From Hydrogenophaga sp. (GTDB lineage Bacteria > Pseudomonadota > Gammaproteobacteria > Burkholderiales > Burkholderiaceae_C), in NCBI RefSeq assembly GCF_030158645.1, contig NZ_JAOASO010000113.1, positions 1 through 35,795 of the forward strand: DNA of 35,795 nt, read 5' to 3'. Both the position numbers and the translations under genes were made by a program. Numbering within the stretch: the first letter of the stretch is position 1; each line of letters starts with the position of its first letter. Below, one piece after another: positions 7,201-16,644 of the stretch. The notes beneath the pieces were generated by a model. That model worked only from the letters and a program-made list of their open reading frames with translations, was not told the origin of the DNA and searched no databases.

Positions 7201-10200
7201 GCCTTCGGCCACCACCAGGCCACCGGCGTCGCCGCCCTCGGGGCCGAGGTCGATCAGCCAGTCGGCCGAGCGGATCACGTCCAGGTTGTGCTCGATCACC
7301 ACCAGCGAGTGGCCGGCGTCGAGCAGCTTGCGCAAGCTGCGCATGAGCTTGGCGATGTCGTCGAAATGCAGGCCGGTGGTGGGCTCGTCGAACAGGAACA
7401 GCGTGCCCTTGCGGGAGAGCGGCTGGCGGCTGGCGCTGGCGCTCTTGGCGGCCTCGGCCAGAAAGCCCGCGAGCTTGAGGCGCTGCGCCTCGCCGCCCGA
7501 CAACGTGGGCACGGGCTGGCCGAGCTTCACGTACTCCAGACCCACATCCACGATGGGTTGCAGTACGCGGATGACTTCGCGGTCGGCCTTGAAGAGCTCG
7601 GCGGCTTCGCTCACCGTGAGGTCGAGCACGTCGGCCACGTTGAGCGAACGCTCGCCGCGTTCGATGCGCACCTCCAGGATCTCGGGCCGGTAGCGTTTGC
7701 CGTCGCAGTCCGGGCAGCGCAAATACACGTCGCTCAGGAACTGCATCTCCACGTGCTCGAAGCCCGAGCCGCCGCAGGTGGGGCAACGCCCGTCGCCGCT
7801 GTTGAAGCTGAACTTGGCGGGCGTGTAGCTGCGCTGGCGCGAGAGCGGTGCGTCGGCGAACAGCGCGCGGATCGCGTCCCACGCGCCCACGTAACTCACC
7901 GGGTTGGATCGCGCGGTCTTGCCGATGGGCGACTGGTCGACGAACACCACCTCGCCGAGTTGCTCGGCGCCCAGCAGCCGCTCAAACGCGCCCGGCGTGT
8001 CGGTGGACTTGCCGAAATGGCGCAGCAGCGCGGGCGCCAACACGTCTTGTATGAGGCTGGACTTGCCCGAGCCGGAGACACCGGTGACGACCACCAGCCG
8101 CTGCAGCGGGAACTCGACCGAAACGTCCTTCAGGTTGTGCTCGCGAGCGCCTTCGAGAATGAGGCGCGGCGTGCTGTCGGTCACCGCGCGCTTGAAGCCC
8201 ATGCCGATGGTCTTGCGCGCGCCCAGGTACGCACCTGTGAGCGTGTCTGCGCTGCGGATCGCCTCGGGCGTGCCGTCGAACACGATCTGGCCGCCGCGCT
8301 CGCCGGGGCCGGGGCCCATGTCGATCAGGCGGTCGGCCGCCAGCATCACGGCCGGGTCGTGCTCGACCACCACCAGCGTGTTGCCCGCGTCGCGCAGGCG
8401 CAGCATCGCGTCGTTGATGCGCGCCATGTCGCGCGGGTGCAGGCCGATGCTGGGCTCGTCGAGCACAAACAGCGTGTTCACCAGCGAGGTGCCCAGCGCC
8501 GTGGTGAGGTTGATGCGCTGCACCTCGCCGCCGCTGAGCGTGCGGCTCTGGCGGTCCAGCGTGAGGTAGCCGATGCCGACCTCGCAGAGGTAGCGGATGC
8601 GGGTGTTGATTTCGTCGAGGAGGAGTTTGAGGGCCTGCGCCTGGCCCGTGCTCGGCTCCTTCCCGCCATGGGCGATGCCGGGGACTTGCGCCACGGAGGG
8701 AGCCAGAGAGGCGAAGAACGTGCGCAGTTTGTCCAGAGGCAGCAACATCAGATCGTGCAGGCACAGGCCGGGCAAGGCCTCCACTTGCGCGCGGCTCCAC
8801 TTCACCCCCAACGGCAAATAACGCTTCGCCGGCTTCAGCACCGCGTCGGCCTGGGCCTTCGTGCCCAGGCGCCACAGCAGGCTCTCAAGCTTCAGGCGCG
8901 CGCCACCGCAACTCGGGCACTCGGTGTAGCTGCGGTATTTGGACAAGAGCACGCGGATGTGCATCTTGTAGGCCTTGCTCTCCAGGTACTCGAAGAAGCG
9001 GTCCACGCCGTACCAGTGCTGGTTCCACTTGCCGTTCCATTGCGGCGAACCGGCCTTGACCCAATGCTTCTGCTCGTCGGTGAGCTTGGCCCAAGGCGTG
9101 TCGCGCGGAATACCGGCGGCTTCAGCGTGCCGCATCATGTCGTCCTGCGCCTCTTTCCAGGCCGGTGTCTGGAACACCTTGATTGCCCCTGCACGCAAGG
9201 TGAGCTTGTCGTTCGGAATCACCAGCCCGTAGTCCACCCCGATCACCCGCCCGAACCCCCGGCAGGCCTCGCACGCCCCCACCGCCGAGTTGAACGAAAA
9301 CATCGACGGCGTCGGTTCGCTGTAGCGAATGTCGCTCTCGGGGCAATGCAGCCCCGTGCTGAATCGCCAGATGTCCGGCTCGGCCGCCCCACCCACCTGG
9401 GCACCCAATTGGGGGTCAGATTCCAATTTCAGGGCATACACCATGAGCTTGCCGCCGCCGCGCTTCAAGCCGACCTCGATGGCCTCCATCACGCGCGCGG
9501 GTTCGGTGGTGCCGATGCGGAAGCGGTCGGCCACCACATCAAGCACCTTGATGGCCTCCATGGGTGCGGCCTTGGCCTTGCCTTTGGTCTTGGCTTTCTC
9601 ATCCACGGCGGGCGCGGCGCGCTGGACCACACGCTCGGCTTGCACGCGCGTGTACCCGCTTGCCGAGAGCCACTGCTCGATTTCTTCGGGGGTGGTGCTG
9701 GCCGGCAGTTCCACCGGGAAGGTGACCACCAACCTCGGGTCCCCACGCTCCCCCGCGCGTTGTTTCAATTCAAGGTAAATCGACTCCGGCGAATCGTGCC
9801 GCACCAGCGCGGCGGTATCGCGGTCGAACAGCTCGGCGCCGCGCGCAAACAAAAGTTTGAGGTGGTCGTTGAGCTCGGTCATGGTGCCGACCGTGGAGCG
9901 TGAGCTGCGCACCGGGTTGGTCTGGTCGATCGCGATCGCCGGTGGCACACCTTCCACCCGGTCCACCGCGGGTTTGTCCATGCGGTCGAGGAACTGGCGC
10001 GCGTAGGCGCTGAAGGTCTCCACGTAGCGGCGCTGGCCTTCGGCGAACAAGGTGTCGAAGACGAGACTGGATTTGCCCGATCCGCTGGGCCCGGTGACCA
10101 CCGTGAGCTCGCCGGTGCGGATGTCCAGGTCGATGTTTTTGAGGTTGTGCTGGCGTGCGCCGCGGATGCGGATCAGGCCGGTGCCGCCTTCCGTCGGTCG

Positions 10201-10275
10201 GTCGCGCCCCTCATCGTCGGACGCGGGTTGAATCGCGCCCGCAGGCAACTCGGCGGGCAAAAAGGCATCGGACAT
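4264..10275 (-). CDS. uvrA: Double-length UvrA (tandem excinuclease ABC subunit A)
   Basis: A 2003-residue protein, about twice the usual 940-residue UvrA. It is two complete UvrA-like halves joined head to tail, with four ABC ATPase modules. Walker A motifs (GxSGSGKS) occur near residues 63, 731, 1110 and 1680; each module has an LSGGEAQR or LSGGEVQR signature and a DEP Walker B. Zinc-finger pairs CPTC/CPDC (half 1) and CPGC/CEVC (half 2) lie in the second modules. The second half also has the intact CPVC...CPDC finger of its first module, whereas the first half has only one Cys (about C311, HCPESD) where the first CxxC should be. UvrA works as a dimer in nucleotide-excision repair, so this fusion probably acts as a built-in pseudodimer. 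A Lys/Ala-rich insertion lies near residues 223-236. No LexA-type box is visible in the 131 bp upstream. A normal uvrA may exist elsewhere in the genome. Confidence 0.92.
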   Translation of the reverse strand: MSDAFLPAELPAGAIQPASDDEGRDRPTEGGTGLIRIRGARQHNLKNIDLDIRTGELTVVTGPSGSGKSSLVFDTLFAEGQRRYVETFSAYARQFLDRMDKPAVDRVEGVPPAIAIDQTNPVRSSRSTVGTMTELNDHLKLLFARGAELFDRDTAALVRHDSPESIYLELKQRAGERGDPRLVVTFPVELPASTTPEEIEQWLSASGYTRVQAERVVQRAAPAVDEKAKTKGKAKAAPMEAIKVLDVVADRFRIGTTEPARVMEAIEVGLKRGGGKLMVYALKLESDPQLGAQVGGAAEPDIWRFSTGLHCPESDIRYSEPTPSMFSFNSAVGACEACRGFGRVIGVDYGLVIPNDKLTLRAGAIKVFQTPAWKEAQDDMMRHAEAAGIPRDTPWAKLTDEQKHWVKAGSPQWNGKWNQHWYGVDRFFEYLESKAYKMHIRVLLSKYRSYTECPSCGGARLKLESLLWRLGTKAQADAVLKPAKRYLPLGVKWSRAQVEALPGLCLHDLMLLPLDKLRTFFASLAPSVAQVPGIAHGGKEPSTGQAQALKLLLDEINTRIRYLCEVGIGYLTLDRQSRTLSGGEVQRINLTTALGTSLVNTLFVLDEPSIGLHPRDMARINDAMLRLRDAGNTLVVVEHDPAVMLAADRLIDMGPGPGERGGQIVFDGTPEAIRSADTLTGAYLGARKTIGMGFKRAVTDSTPRLILEGAREHNLKDVSVEFPLQRLVVVTGVSGSGKSSLIQDVLAPALLRHFGKSTDTPGAFERLLGAEQLGEVVFVDQSPIGKTARSNPVSYVGAWDAIRALFADAPLSRQRSYTPAKFSFNSGDGRCPTCGGSGFEHVEMQFLSDVYLRCPDCDGKRYRPEILEVRIERGERSLNVADVLDLTVSEAAELFKADREVIRVLQPIVDVGLEYVKLGQPVPTLSGGEAQRLKLAGFLAEAAKSASASRQPLSRKGTLFLFDEPTTGLHFDDIAKLMRSLRKLLDAGHSLVVIEHNLDVIRSADWLIDLGPEGGDAGGLVVAEGPPEQVREHASSHTAKALREYALSMGEVHAVREGRAADYLGQSSGLAAAARRSDQHGNAIRIVNAKEHNLKNLSVNIPRGQFNVISGVSGSGKSTLAFDILFNEGQRRYLESLNAYARSIVQPAGRPEVDAVYGIPPTVAIEQRLSRGGRKSTVGTTTEVWHFLRLLYVKLGTQHCVHDGAAVMPQSADSIAAAILKRYAGQHIGLLAPLVVNRKGVYTELADWARPRGHTHLRVDGEFLPTTGFPRIDRFKEHTIELPVADFVVSADNEAQLRSQLTKALEIGKGVVHVLHPLDGLARALEEGASTRELGQLEVFSTTRACPVCATSYPELDPRLFSYNSKHGWCPDCVGTGLKLSRDQRSVLDDSVRDDKERGREQSFAEPEVDDLVDEVCPTCEGTRLNAQARAVKFSGVGITDVARLSVREVRLWVQGLMKDAVMSKRETGIARDLLPEIESRLAFLEEVGLNYLTLDRGAPTLSGGEAQRIRLAAQLGSNLQGVCYVLDEPTIGLHARDNAILLNALHKLGDMGNTLVVVEHDEDTIRRADHIIDIGPSAGKRGGRVVAQGSVDDLSANPESVTGRYLLHAMKHPLQARRPVLPLTPALSPEGRGSAKPPLPLAGEGGGEGPPWLHVHRAQLHNLNQLDAAVPLQRLVVITGVSGSGKSTLARDVLLTNVAAAVAQRSTKAGRDAMDKGQYPAWSGCASVSGYETVDRVLEVDQTPIGKTPRSCPATYIGFWDTVRKLFADTLEAKARGYGPGRFSFNTGEGRCPGCEGQGMRTIEMSFLPDVKVPCEVCHGARFNPETLAVTWKGKSIGDVLQMEVDEAVDFFASMPSIGHPLQLLKDVGLGYLTLGQPSPTLSGGEAQRIKLVTELSKVRDDITRRGQKPPHTLYVLDEPTVGLHMADVEKLIRVLHRLVDGGHSVVVIEHDLDVMAEADWIIDLGPEGGGGGGLIVAAAPPDEVVRLDTHTGRVLGPVLAR
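5328..5408. repeat. REP/BIME-like palindromic element inserted in frame in uvrA
   Basis: An 81-bp element is bounded by CCCTCACCCC (5328-5337) and its inverted copy GGGGTGAGGG (5399-5408). Inside are two hairpins: CCCTCTCCCG-CAAG-CGGGAGAGGG (5339-5362), with a 2-bp spread in its boundaries, and CCTCGCC-CCTCT-GGCGAGAGG (5374-5395, approximate). This arrangement is typical of dispersed intergenic palindromes in proteobacterial genomes. Its length, 27 codons, keeps the uvrA frame open and encodes a Pro/Gly-rich stretch at about residues 1623-1650, exactly in the linker between the third and fourth ATPase modules. I saw no second copy in the window. Confidence 0.8.
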
Positions 10276-10406
10276 GCAGAGGCTCCAGAGGGGGACGCGA
10301 AGATTCTACGGAGCACCACGACATACCCCCTGGCGTGTACGTCATAACCACAATTTCCCGCCCGACCCGGCTGCCTAGACTGAGTCCTCTTTTCGAGACA
10401 AGAACC

Positions 10407-11540
10407 ATGCAACAACCATCCACCCTCTGGCCCCTGCGCCTCACCACCCTCGGCCTGGCGGGCCTCATGGCCTTCTCTGCACCCGCCTGGGCCCAACTGC
10501 GCATCGGCAACCCGTCCGGCATCACCGGCTCGGTGGCAGCCGGTGTGAAGGAAAACATCGATGGCGCCAAGCTGTACTTCGACGCGGTGAACGCGCGCGG
10601 CGGCATCAACGGCCAGAAGATCGAACTGGTTTCGGTGGACGACAAGTTCGACCCCAAGGTCACGGTGGAGGTGTCGCGCCAGTTCATCACCGAACAAAAG
10701 GTGCTGGCCCTGTTCCTGAACCGCGGCACGCCGCATTCACAAGCCCTGCTGCCCATGCTGGCCGAGTTCAAGGTGCCGCTGGTGGGCCCGAGCACCGGCG
10801 CCATGGTGCTGCACGAGCCGGTGAACCCCTGGGTGTTCAACGTGCGCGCCACCTACCAGCGCGAAGCCGCCAAGGCCATCGAACACCTGGCCAGCATCGG
10901 CATGACCCGCATCGCGCTGCTGGAGACCGACGACTCCTTCGGCGCCGACTCGGCCGCCGGCGCGCTCAAGGGCTTCGCCACCGTGAAGCAAACACCGGTG
11001 TTGCAGGAGAAATTCCCCCGCGACAAACCCGACTTCACCGATCTGGCGGCCCGCGTGGTGAAAAGCAATGCCCAGGCGGTGATGGTGATCGGGTCGGCCG
11101 GCAACGCCGCCAACGGCATGAAGGCGATCCGTGAAGCCGGCTCTCGGGCCCAGCTGGTCACGCTCTCGAACAACGCGTCCGAGGGTTTCATCAAGCTGCT
11201 GGGCGAACATGCGCGCGGCGTGATCGTCACGCAGGTCTTCCCCAACGAACGCTCGGTGGCGTATCCGCTGATCAAGGAAGCGCAGGACCTGGCCAGGGCC
11301 AAAGGTCTGGAAGGTGTTTCGCCCGCGATGATGGAAGGCTTTGCCGCCGCCAAGGTGGTCACCGAAGGCCTGCGCCGCGCCGGCCCCAACCCGACACCGG
11401 CGGGCTTGCGCGATGCGCTGGAGGGCATGCGCAACCACGACATCGGCGGTCTGCAGATCAGCTACAGCGCCACCGACCACACGGGTCTGGATTTTTCGGA
11501 CCTCTCGATCGTGAACGCCAGCGGCAAGTTCATGCGCTGA
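10407..11540 (+). CDS. Branched-chain amino acid-type ABC transporter substrate-binding protein
   Basis: A 377-residue periplasmic binding protein of the Leu/Ile/Val-binding (Peripla_BP_6) family. Residues 1-29 are a signal peptide with a basic start, a hydrophobic core (LGLAGLMAFSAPA) and an AWA cleavage site before Gln30. The mature part has the family block GVKENIDGAKLYFDAVNARGGINGQ (shown here in pieces: GAKLYFDAVNARGGI), the hinge VGPSTGAMVLHEP, and the C-terminal half with TRIALLETDDSFGADSA. I chose the ATG at 10407; earlier in-frame codons belong to the UvrA-divergent leader. There are no permease or ATPase genes next to it, so it is an orphan binding protein that must share a transporter or act as a sensor. 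The ligand is not evident. Confidence 0.88.
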   Translation: MQQPSTLWPLRLTTLGLAGLMAFSAPAWAQLRIGNPSGITGSVAAGVKENIDGAKLYFDAVNARGGINGQKIELVSVDDKFDPKVTVEVSRQFITEQKVLALFLNRGTPHSQALLPMLAEFKVPLVGPSTGAMVLHEPVNPWVFNVRATYQREAAKAIEHLASIGMTRIALLETDDSFGADSAAGALKGFATVKQTPVLQEKFPRDKPDFTDLAARVVKSNAQAVMVIGSAGNAANGMKAIREAGSRAQLVTLSNNASEGFIKLLGEHARGVIVTQVFPNERSVAYPLIKEAQDLARAKGLEGVSPAMMEGFAAAKVVTEGLRRAGPNPTPAGLRDALEGMRNHDIGGLQISYSATDHTGLDFSDLSIVNASGKFMR

Positions 11541-11542
11541 GG

Positions 11543-11980
11543 TCAGGACTTCACGATCAGCACGGGCACCTTGGCGTGGGTCAGCACCTTCTGCGCCACG
11601 CTGCCCAGGATGAGGGCCTTCACGCCCTGGCGGCCGTGTGAGCCCATCACGATCAGGTCGCAGCCTTCGGCCTCGGCCGTTTCGATGATCCCCTCGTAGA
11701 CCACATTGCGCTCGATGGTGTCGCCGGCAAACGGCACACCGTCGGCCGCACAGGCCATGCGAGCCGCGTCCAGCGCCACACCGGCCGCGGCCTTGGCTTC
11801 GGTCAGGTAGGCCTGCAGGCCGATGGCCGAGGCATCGCCGATGCCGATGTAGGGAAACGGGTCGATCACGTACACGCCGACAACTTGCGCGCCCTGGCTC
11901 TTGGCCAGGCCCACGGCCGCGCGGGTGGCGAACACGCTGAGGTCGGAACCGTCGGTGGGCAGCAGGATTTTCTTGAACAT
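11543..11980 (-). CDS. Universal stress protein, UspA family
   Basis: A 145-residue cytoplasmic protein with the UspA fold. It begins MFKKILLPTDGSD, the nucleotide-binding first strand and loop, and carries the ATP-binding signature G-x2-G-x9-G-S in GSHGRQGVKALILGSV, so it probably binds ATP. It ends with the usual KVPVLIVKS strand. The ATG at 11980 follows AAGGAGAG with good spacing; an upstream in-frame start at 11998 lacks this. It lies downstream of, and in the same orientation as, the formate dehydrogenase genes with a 94-bp spacer, and converges with the binding-protein gene with a 2-bp gap. Confidence 0.9.
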   Translation of the reverse strand: MFKKILLPTDGSDLSVFATRAAVGLAKSQGAQVVGVYVIDPFPYIGIGDASAIGLQAYLTEAKAAAGVALDAARMACAADGVPFAGDTIERNVVYEGIIETAEAEGCDLIVMGSHGRQGVKALILGSVAQKVLTHAKVPVLIVKS

Positions 11981-12003
11981 GGTCGCTCTCCTTGGCAAAG
12001 GTG

Positions 12004-12039
12004 GATGAACCGGGCCGCACTGTGCGGCACCGCTTCATC
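12004..12039. other. Long inverted repeat between fdhA and the UspA gene
   Basis: GATGAA (12004-12009) and TTCATC (12034-12039) enclose a strong inner stem GCCGCA-CTG-TGCGGC (12014-12028). The structure lies 36 nt past the fdhA stop and 24 nt before the UspA start. There is no T-run on either strand. It could be a factor-assisted terminator for fdhBA, an mRNA-end stabiliser, or a leader structure for the UspA gene. Confidence 0.4.
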
Positions 12040-12074
12040 GTAGGAGCGCCCCGACCCCGGAGGCTTGCGTCAGA

Positions 12075-14906
12075 TCAAACCAGGGCCGGTTCTTTCTCGG
12101 GCATGGCGGGCCGCACGTCCACCGCACAGTACTTCAGTTCGGCGATCTTGCCCACCGGGTCCAGGGCCGGGTTGGTGAGCAGGTTGGCCGCGGCTTCCGC
12201 GTAGGCAAACGGAATGAAGGCGGTGTCCAGCGGCATGGCGTCGTCCAGCCGCACCGGCAGCGCCACCGCGCCACGCCGCGAGCGCACCTGCGCCAGCGCA
12301 CCGGCTGGCAGACCCAGCCGCTGCGCGGTGGTGGTGTGCAGGCTCACCACCGGGCCGGGCTCAATCGCATCGAGCACGCCGCTGCGCCGCGTCATGCTGC
12401 CGGTGTGCCAGTGCTCCAGCTGGCGCCCGGTGATGAGCACCATGGGGAAGCTGGCGTCGGGCACCTCGGCCGGGGGCGTGACGTTCGCACCCACCAGGGT
12501 GGCGCGTCCGCTGGCGGTGGGAAAGCCATCGGTGAACACCACCGGGTGGCCCGGGTCGCTCTCGCTGGTGACCGGGTAGGTCACCGCGCCCTCGCGCTGC
12601 AGACGCGCCCACGAGAGGCCGGCGATGCTGGGCATCATGGCGCGCATTTCCTCGAACACCGCGCCGATGCCACCGTGTGCGTCTTCGGAGGCGGTGCCGT
12701 CGGCGGCAATGCCGTAGTCCCAAGCCAGCCCCAGGCGGCGCGCCAGCTGTTCGGTGATCCAGGCGTCGGCCATGGCCTCACCGGGTGCGCGCACGGCCTT
12801 GCGGCCGAGTTGCACGCAGCGGTCGGTGTTGGTGACGCTGCCGGTCTTTTCGGGCCAGGCGGTGGCGGGCAACACCACGTCGGCCAGGCTCGCGGTCTCG
12901 GTCAGGAAGATGTCCTGCACCACCAGGTGGTCCAGCCCCGCGAGCGCTTCGCGCGCGTGGGTGGCGTCGGGGTCGCTCATGGCCGGGTTCTCGCCCTGGA
13001 TCAGCATGGCGCGGATCTCGCGGCGGTGCGCGGCGTCGATGATCTCGACCACGGTCAGGCCGGCCTCGCTGCCCAGCGTGCCGGGAGGCAGGTTCCACAG
13101 GCGCTCGGCCTTCTCACGGGCGTGCGGGTCGCTCACCTTCTGGTAGTCGGGCAGCACCATCGGGATCAGCCCCGCGTCGCTCGCGCCCTGCACGTTGTTC
13201 TGCCCGCGCAGCGGGTGCAGCCCGGTGCCGGGGCGGCCGATCTGCCCGGTGATGAGCGAGAGCGCGATCAGGCAGCGCGCGTTGTCGGTGCCGTGGGTGT
13301 GCTGGCTGATGCCCATGCCCCAGAGGATCATGGCGTTTTTCGCGGTGGCATAGGCCCGCGCCACCTCGCGCAGTGTGGCCGCGTCGATGCCGCAGACCGG
13401 GGCCATGGCCTCGGGCGAAAAGTCCACCAGATGGGCCTTGAGCAGGGCGAAGTCCAGCGTGTGCGCTTCGATGTAGGCCGGGTCGGTGAGGCCTTCGAAC
13501 ACGATGGTGTGCAGCAGCGCGTTGAGCAGGGCCACGTCGGTGCCCGCCTGGAAGCCCAGGTGTTTCCAGCTGTGGCGCGCGAGCTCGGTGCGGCGCGGGT
13601 CGGCCAGCACGAGCTTCATGCCTTGCTTCACCGCGTTCTTGATCCAGGTGGCGCCCACCGGGTGGTTCTGCGCCGGGTTGGCACCGATCAGCAGCACGAA
13701 GTCGGCGTGCGCCACGTCGCGCAGCGGGTTGGTGACCACGGCCGAGCCCAGGCCTTCCATGAGCGCGGCCACGCTGGACGCGTGACACAGGCGCGTGCAG
13801 TGGTCCACGTTGTGCGTGTCGAAGGCGGTGCGGATCAGCTTCTGGAACAGGTAGGCCTCTTCGTTCGTGCCCTTGGCCGAACCGAAGCCGGCCACCGGGC
13901 CCTGGCGGCCACGCGCGGAGGTGCTGGCCATCACCTGTTTGAAGCCGTTCGCAGCCACGTCCAGCGCTTCGTCCCAGCTCGCTTCGCGGAAGAGTTCGCG
14001 CCAGTCACGCCGCATCACCGATTGAGGATCTTTCGGTGCATCGGCGCGGCGGATCAGCGGGCGCGTGAGCCGCTCGGGGCTGTGCGCGTAGTCGAAACCG
14101 AAACGGCCCTTGACGCACAGCCGACCTTCGTTGGCGGGCCCGGCGATGCCTTCGACGTGTTCGATCTTCTCGTCGCTCACGTGGTAAGTGAGCTGGCAGC
14201 CCACGCCGCAGAACGGACACACCGAATCGACCTGCTTCTGCGAAGCGTGTGCGTACGCGCCGTTGGCCGGCGCGATCGCCCCCGTGGGGCAGGCCTGCAC
14301 ACATTCGCCGCAGGCCACGCAGGTGCTCGCACCTAGGGGATCGTTCTGGTCGAACACGATCTGCGCATGGCCGCCCCGAAACGCCAGGCCCAGCACGTCG
14401 TTGCCCTGCGTCTCGCGGCAGGCGCGGATGCAGCGCGTGCACTGGATGCAGGCGTCGAGGTTGACGGTCATCGCCGGATGACTCAGGTCTTGCAGCGCAG
14501 CGGCACGGAAGGGGAAACGTCCAGCCTTTGCACCCGCAACCTGCGCCCAATACGCCAGTTCGCTGTCGTGCTTGAGCGCGGCCGTGTCCGGCGCATCCGA
14601 CAGCAGCAACTCCAGCACCGTCTTCTGCGCGGCGGCCGCGCGCGGGCTGTCGGTGGTGACCACCATGCCTGGCGTGGGGGAACGGCAGCACGAGGGCGCG
14701 AGCACACGCTCGCCCGCGATCTCCACCACACAGGCGCGGCAGTTGCCGGGGCTGCGCAGGCCGTCTTTGTGGCACAGGTGCGGCACCTCGATACCAGCGC
14801 GCTGTGCCGCTTGGAGCAAGGTCTCGCCCGGTGCGGCTTCCACCGCGCGGCCGTTGAGCGTGAACGCGATCGGGGCCGCGTTCTGCGGCAGGTCGTGGGT
14901 CTTCAT
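12075..14906 (-). CDS. fdhA: NAD-linked formate dehydrogenase, molybdo/tungsto alpha subunit
   Basis: A 943-residue catalytic subunit that oxidises formate to CO2. It starts with a [2Fe-2S] ferredoxin domain (C45, C56, C59, C73), followed by two [4Fe-4S] sets (CIQCTRCIRAC and CVACGECVQAC). Next come the CPFCGVGC [4Fe-4S] site and the bis-pterin (MGD) domain. The active-site metal ligand is C374 in CTRLCHASS, followed by H375; it is cysteine, not selenocysteine. The C-terminal domain has the usual GRQLEHWHTGSMTRRS block that grips the second pterin. The ATG at 14906 overlaps the beta-subunit stop (ATGA), so the two are coupled. The best match in design is the FdhAB pair of Methylorubrum FDH1 or FdsA of Cupriavidus. 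The choice of Mo or W cannot be decided here. Confidence 0.93.
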   Translation of the reverse strand: MKTHDLPQNAAPIAFTLNGRAVEAAPGETLLQAAQRAGIEVPHLCHKDGLRSPGNCRACVVEIAGERVLAPSCCRSPTPGMVVTTDSPRAAAAQKTVLELLLSDAPDTAALKHDSELAYWAQVAGAKAGRFPFRAAALQDLSHPAMTVNLDACIQCTRCIRACRETQGNDVLGLAFRGGHAQIVFDQNDPLGASTCVACGECVQACPTGAIAPANGAYAHASQKQVDSVCPFCGVGCQLTYHVSDEKIEHVEGIAGPANEGRLCVKGRFGFDYAHSPERLTRPLIRRADAPKDPQSVMRRDWRELFREASWDEALDVAANGFKQVMASTSARGRQGPVAGFGSAKGTNEEAYLFQKLIRTAFDTHNVDHCTRLCHASSVAALMEGLGSAVVTNPLRDVAHADFVLLIGANPAQNHPVGATWIKNAVKQGMKLVLADPRRTELARHSWKHLGFQAGTDVALLNALLHTIVFEGLTDPAYIEAHTLDFALLKAHLVDFSPEAMAPVCGIDAATLREVARAYATAKNAMILWGMGISQHTHGTDNARCLIALSLITGQIGRPGTGLHPLRGQNNVQGASDAGLIPMVLPDYQKVSDPHAREKAERLWNLPPGTLGSEAGLTVVEIIDAAHRREIRAMLIQGENPAMSDPDATHAREALAGLDHLVVQDIFLTETASLADVVLPATAWPEKTGSVTNTDRCVQLGRKAVRAPGEAMADAWITEQLARRLGLAWDYGIAADGTASEDAHGGIGAVFEEMRAMMPSIAGLSWARLQREGAVTYPVTSESDPGHPVVFTDGFPTASGRATLVGANVTPPAEVPDASFPMVLITGRQLEHWHTGSMTRRSGVLDAIEPGPVVSLHTTTAQRLGLPAGALAQVRSRRGAVALPVRLDDAMPLDTAFIPFAYAEAAANLLTNPALDPVGKIAELKYCAVDVRPAMPEKEPALV

Positions 14907-16618
14907 GCGCCCACCTCGTGAGGAAAGAACCGCAGCACGCTGTCCACCGGGTTGGGCGCGGCCTGGCCCAGGCCGCAGATGCTGGCGTCGCGCATCACCT
15001 GCGAAAGCTCGGCCAGCAGCGGTGCGTCCCACACCGGTGCCTGGATCAGCTCCACCGCCTTGGTGGTACCGGCGCGGCACGGCGTGCACTGGCCACACGA
15101 TTCGTGTTCGAAGAAACGCATGAGGTTGAGCGCCGCGTCGCGCGCCCGGTCGTGCTGACCCAGCACCACCACCGCCATGGAACCGATGAAGGCGCCGTGC
15201 TCGGCGAGTGTGTCGAAGTCCAGCGGCACGTCGGCCAGCGCGGCGGGCAGGATGCCGCCGGACGCACCACCCGGCAGGTACGCGTACAACGTGTGGCCCT
15301 CGGCCATGCCACCGGCGTGCTCGTCGATGAGCTCGCGCAGCGTGATGCCGGCGGGCGCCAGATACACGCCGGGTTGCTTCACGCGGCCCGACACCGAGAA
15401 GCGCCGCAGGCCGTTGCGCCCGGCGCGCCCGTGCGTGGTGAGCCACGCGCCGCCGTGCGCCAGGATCTCGGGCAACCACCACAGCGTCTCGGGGTTGTGC
15501 GCCAGCGTGGGCCGGCCGAACACGCCGTGCAGCGCCACGATGGGCGGCTTCAGACGCGGCAGACCGCGCTTGCCTTCCACCGATTCGATGAGCGCCGACT
15601 CTTCGCCACAGATGTAGGCGCCCGCACCGCGCCGCAGTTCGATGACGGGCGGCGTGTAGTCCGGGTACTGCGCTGTGAGTGCTTGCAGGCGAACCGGCAG
15701 CGTGTCGAGCTCGCGCTGCAACAGCATGCGGGCGTCGTGGTACTCGTCGCGCAGGTACAACCACACATGATCGATGCCCACCACCAGCGCGGCGATCAGC
15801 AGACCCTCCAGCACCTGCGGTGCCCCGGCTTGCGCACTGGTGAGCACGTGGCCGTCCTTGAAGGTACCGACCTCGCCTTCGTCGATGTTGACCACCATGT
15901 GGCGTGGGCCGGGTTGCGCGCGCACCGTCTCCCACTTGCGCCAGGCCGGAAAACCCGCGCCGCCCAGGCCGCGCAGGTTGGAGGCCTTGAGTTCGGCCAG
16001 CACCGCATCGGCGCTGAGTTCGCCCGACAGCAGGCGCTGCAGTTGCTTGAGTTCGGACGCCTCGGGCACCGGCAACTCGCGCGGGCCGGTGTCGCCGCTG
16101 GCCAGCACCTCCTGCACCGCGGCAACGGTTGCGTGTGGCAACTGGCGCTGGCCCACACACGCGGCCGGCGCGCGGTGGCACTGGCCGATGCAGGGCGCAG
16201 GCTGCACGCGCACCGAGCTGTCGTGCGCCAGGGCGGCTTTCAGATCGCTCATCAAGGTGGCGCTGCCGGCCATGGTGCACGAGAGGCTGTCGCACACGCG
16301 CACCACGGTGGCGGGCACGGCCGCGTCGTCGGCCACGATCTCGAAGTGGTGGTAGAAGCTCGCGACCTCGAACACCTCGACCTGGCTGAGCTTGAGGTGT
16401 TCGGCCAGCGCCGCCAGGTGACCGTGGCGCAAGGCGCCCTCGCCGTCCTGCAGGCGGTGCAGGTGTTCGATCAGCAGGTCGGCGCGCGGCGCCAGCCCGG
16501 CGCACAAAAGGGCCACGCGCTCGCGCGCCGGCGGTGAGGTCTGGCGACCCTTGGGGGTGTGGCGCGGTGCGCCGCGGCGCACGGTTTCCAAAGGGCGAAT
16601 GGGGATCACGGTGGTCAT
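14903..16618 (-). CDS. fdhB: Formate dehydrogenase beta subunit, NuoE-NuoF fusion
   Basis: A 571-residue diaphorase subunit that passes electrons from the alpha subunit to NAD+. Residues 35-165 are a NuoE/FdsG-like thioredoxin-fold [2Fe-2S] domain with ligands C109, C114, C143 and C147 (C-x4-C and C-x3-C). The remainder is NuoF/FdsB-like: LRGLGGAGFPAWRKW starts the FMN/NADH domain, GAYICGEESALIESVEG is the family signature, and ESCGQCTPCRAGT plus DASICGLG supply the [4Fe-4S] cysteines. In Cupriavidus these two parts are separate (FdsG, FdsB); the fused form is the one described for Methylorubrum FDH1. It is the first gene of the operon, and its stop overlaps the fdhA start. No fdsC- or fdsD-like chaperone gene follows. 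Confidence 0.9.
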   Translation of the reverse strand: MTTVIPIRPLETVRRGAPRHTPKGRQTSPPARERVALLCAGLAPRADLLIEHLHRLQDGEGALRHGHLAALAEHLKLSQVEVFEVASFYHHFEIVADDAAVPATVVRVCDSLSCTMAGSATLMSDLKAALAHDSSVRVQPAPCIGQCHRAPAACVGQRQLPHATVAAVQEVLASGDTGPRELPVPEASELKQLQRLLSGELSADAVLAELKASNLRGLGGAGFPAWRKWETVRAQPGPRHMVVNIDEGEVGTFKDGHVLTSAQAGAPQVLEGLLIAALVVGIDHVWLYLRDEYHDARMLLQRELDTLPVRLQALTAQYPDYTPPVIELRRGAGAYICGEESALIESVEGKRGLPRLKPPIVALHGVFGRPTLAHNPETLWWLPEILAHGGAWLTTHGRAGRNGLRRFSVSGRVKQPGVYLAPAGITLRELIDEHAGGMAEGHTLYAYLPGGASGGILPAALADVPLDFDTLAEHGAFIGSMAVVVLGQHDRARDAALNLMRFFEHESCGQCTPCRAGTTKAVELIQAPVWDAPLLAELSQVMRDASICGLGQAAPNPVDSVLRFFPHEVGA

Positions 16619-16644
16619 CGCCGCAGCCTAGCACCGCCGCCGGG

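Noticed and set aside
4300-9903. A 1867-codon open frame on the plus strand, antisense to uvrA
   Set aside because: It mirrors the UvrA codons with a Val/His/Ala-rich composition typical of the antisense of a GC-rich gene, and no domain can be recognised.
10276-10406. Search for a LexA/SOS box between uvrA and the binding-protein gene
   Set aside because: No CTG-N10-CAG or similar palindrome found; SOS control is not supported by this sequence.
12336-14336. A 666-codon plus-strand frame antisense to fdhA, and similar long antisense frames over fdhB, the M20 hydrolase, the importer genes and the binding protein
   Set aside because: Composition bias of high-GC DNA keeps these frames open. They lack family motifs, while the opposite strand encodes well-recognised proteins.
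14907-16634. N-terminal extension of fdhA in frame up to 16634
   Set aside because: This part overlaps all of fdhB in another frame and is not protein-like; the ATG at 14906 coupled to the fdhB stop gives the proper ferredoxin-domain start.
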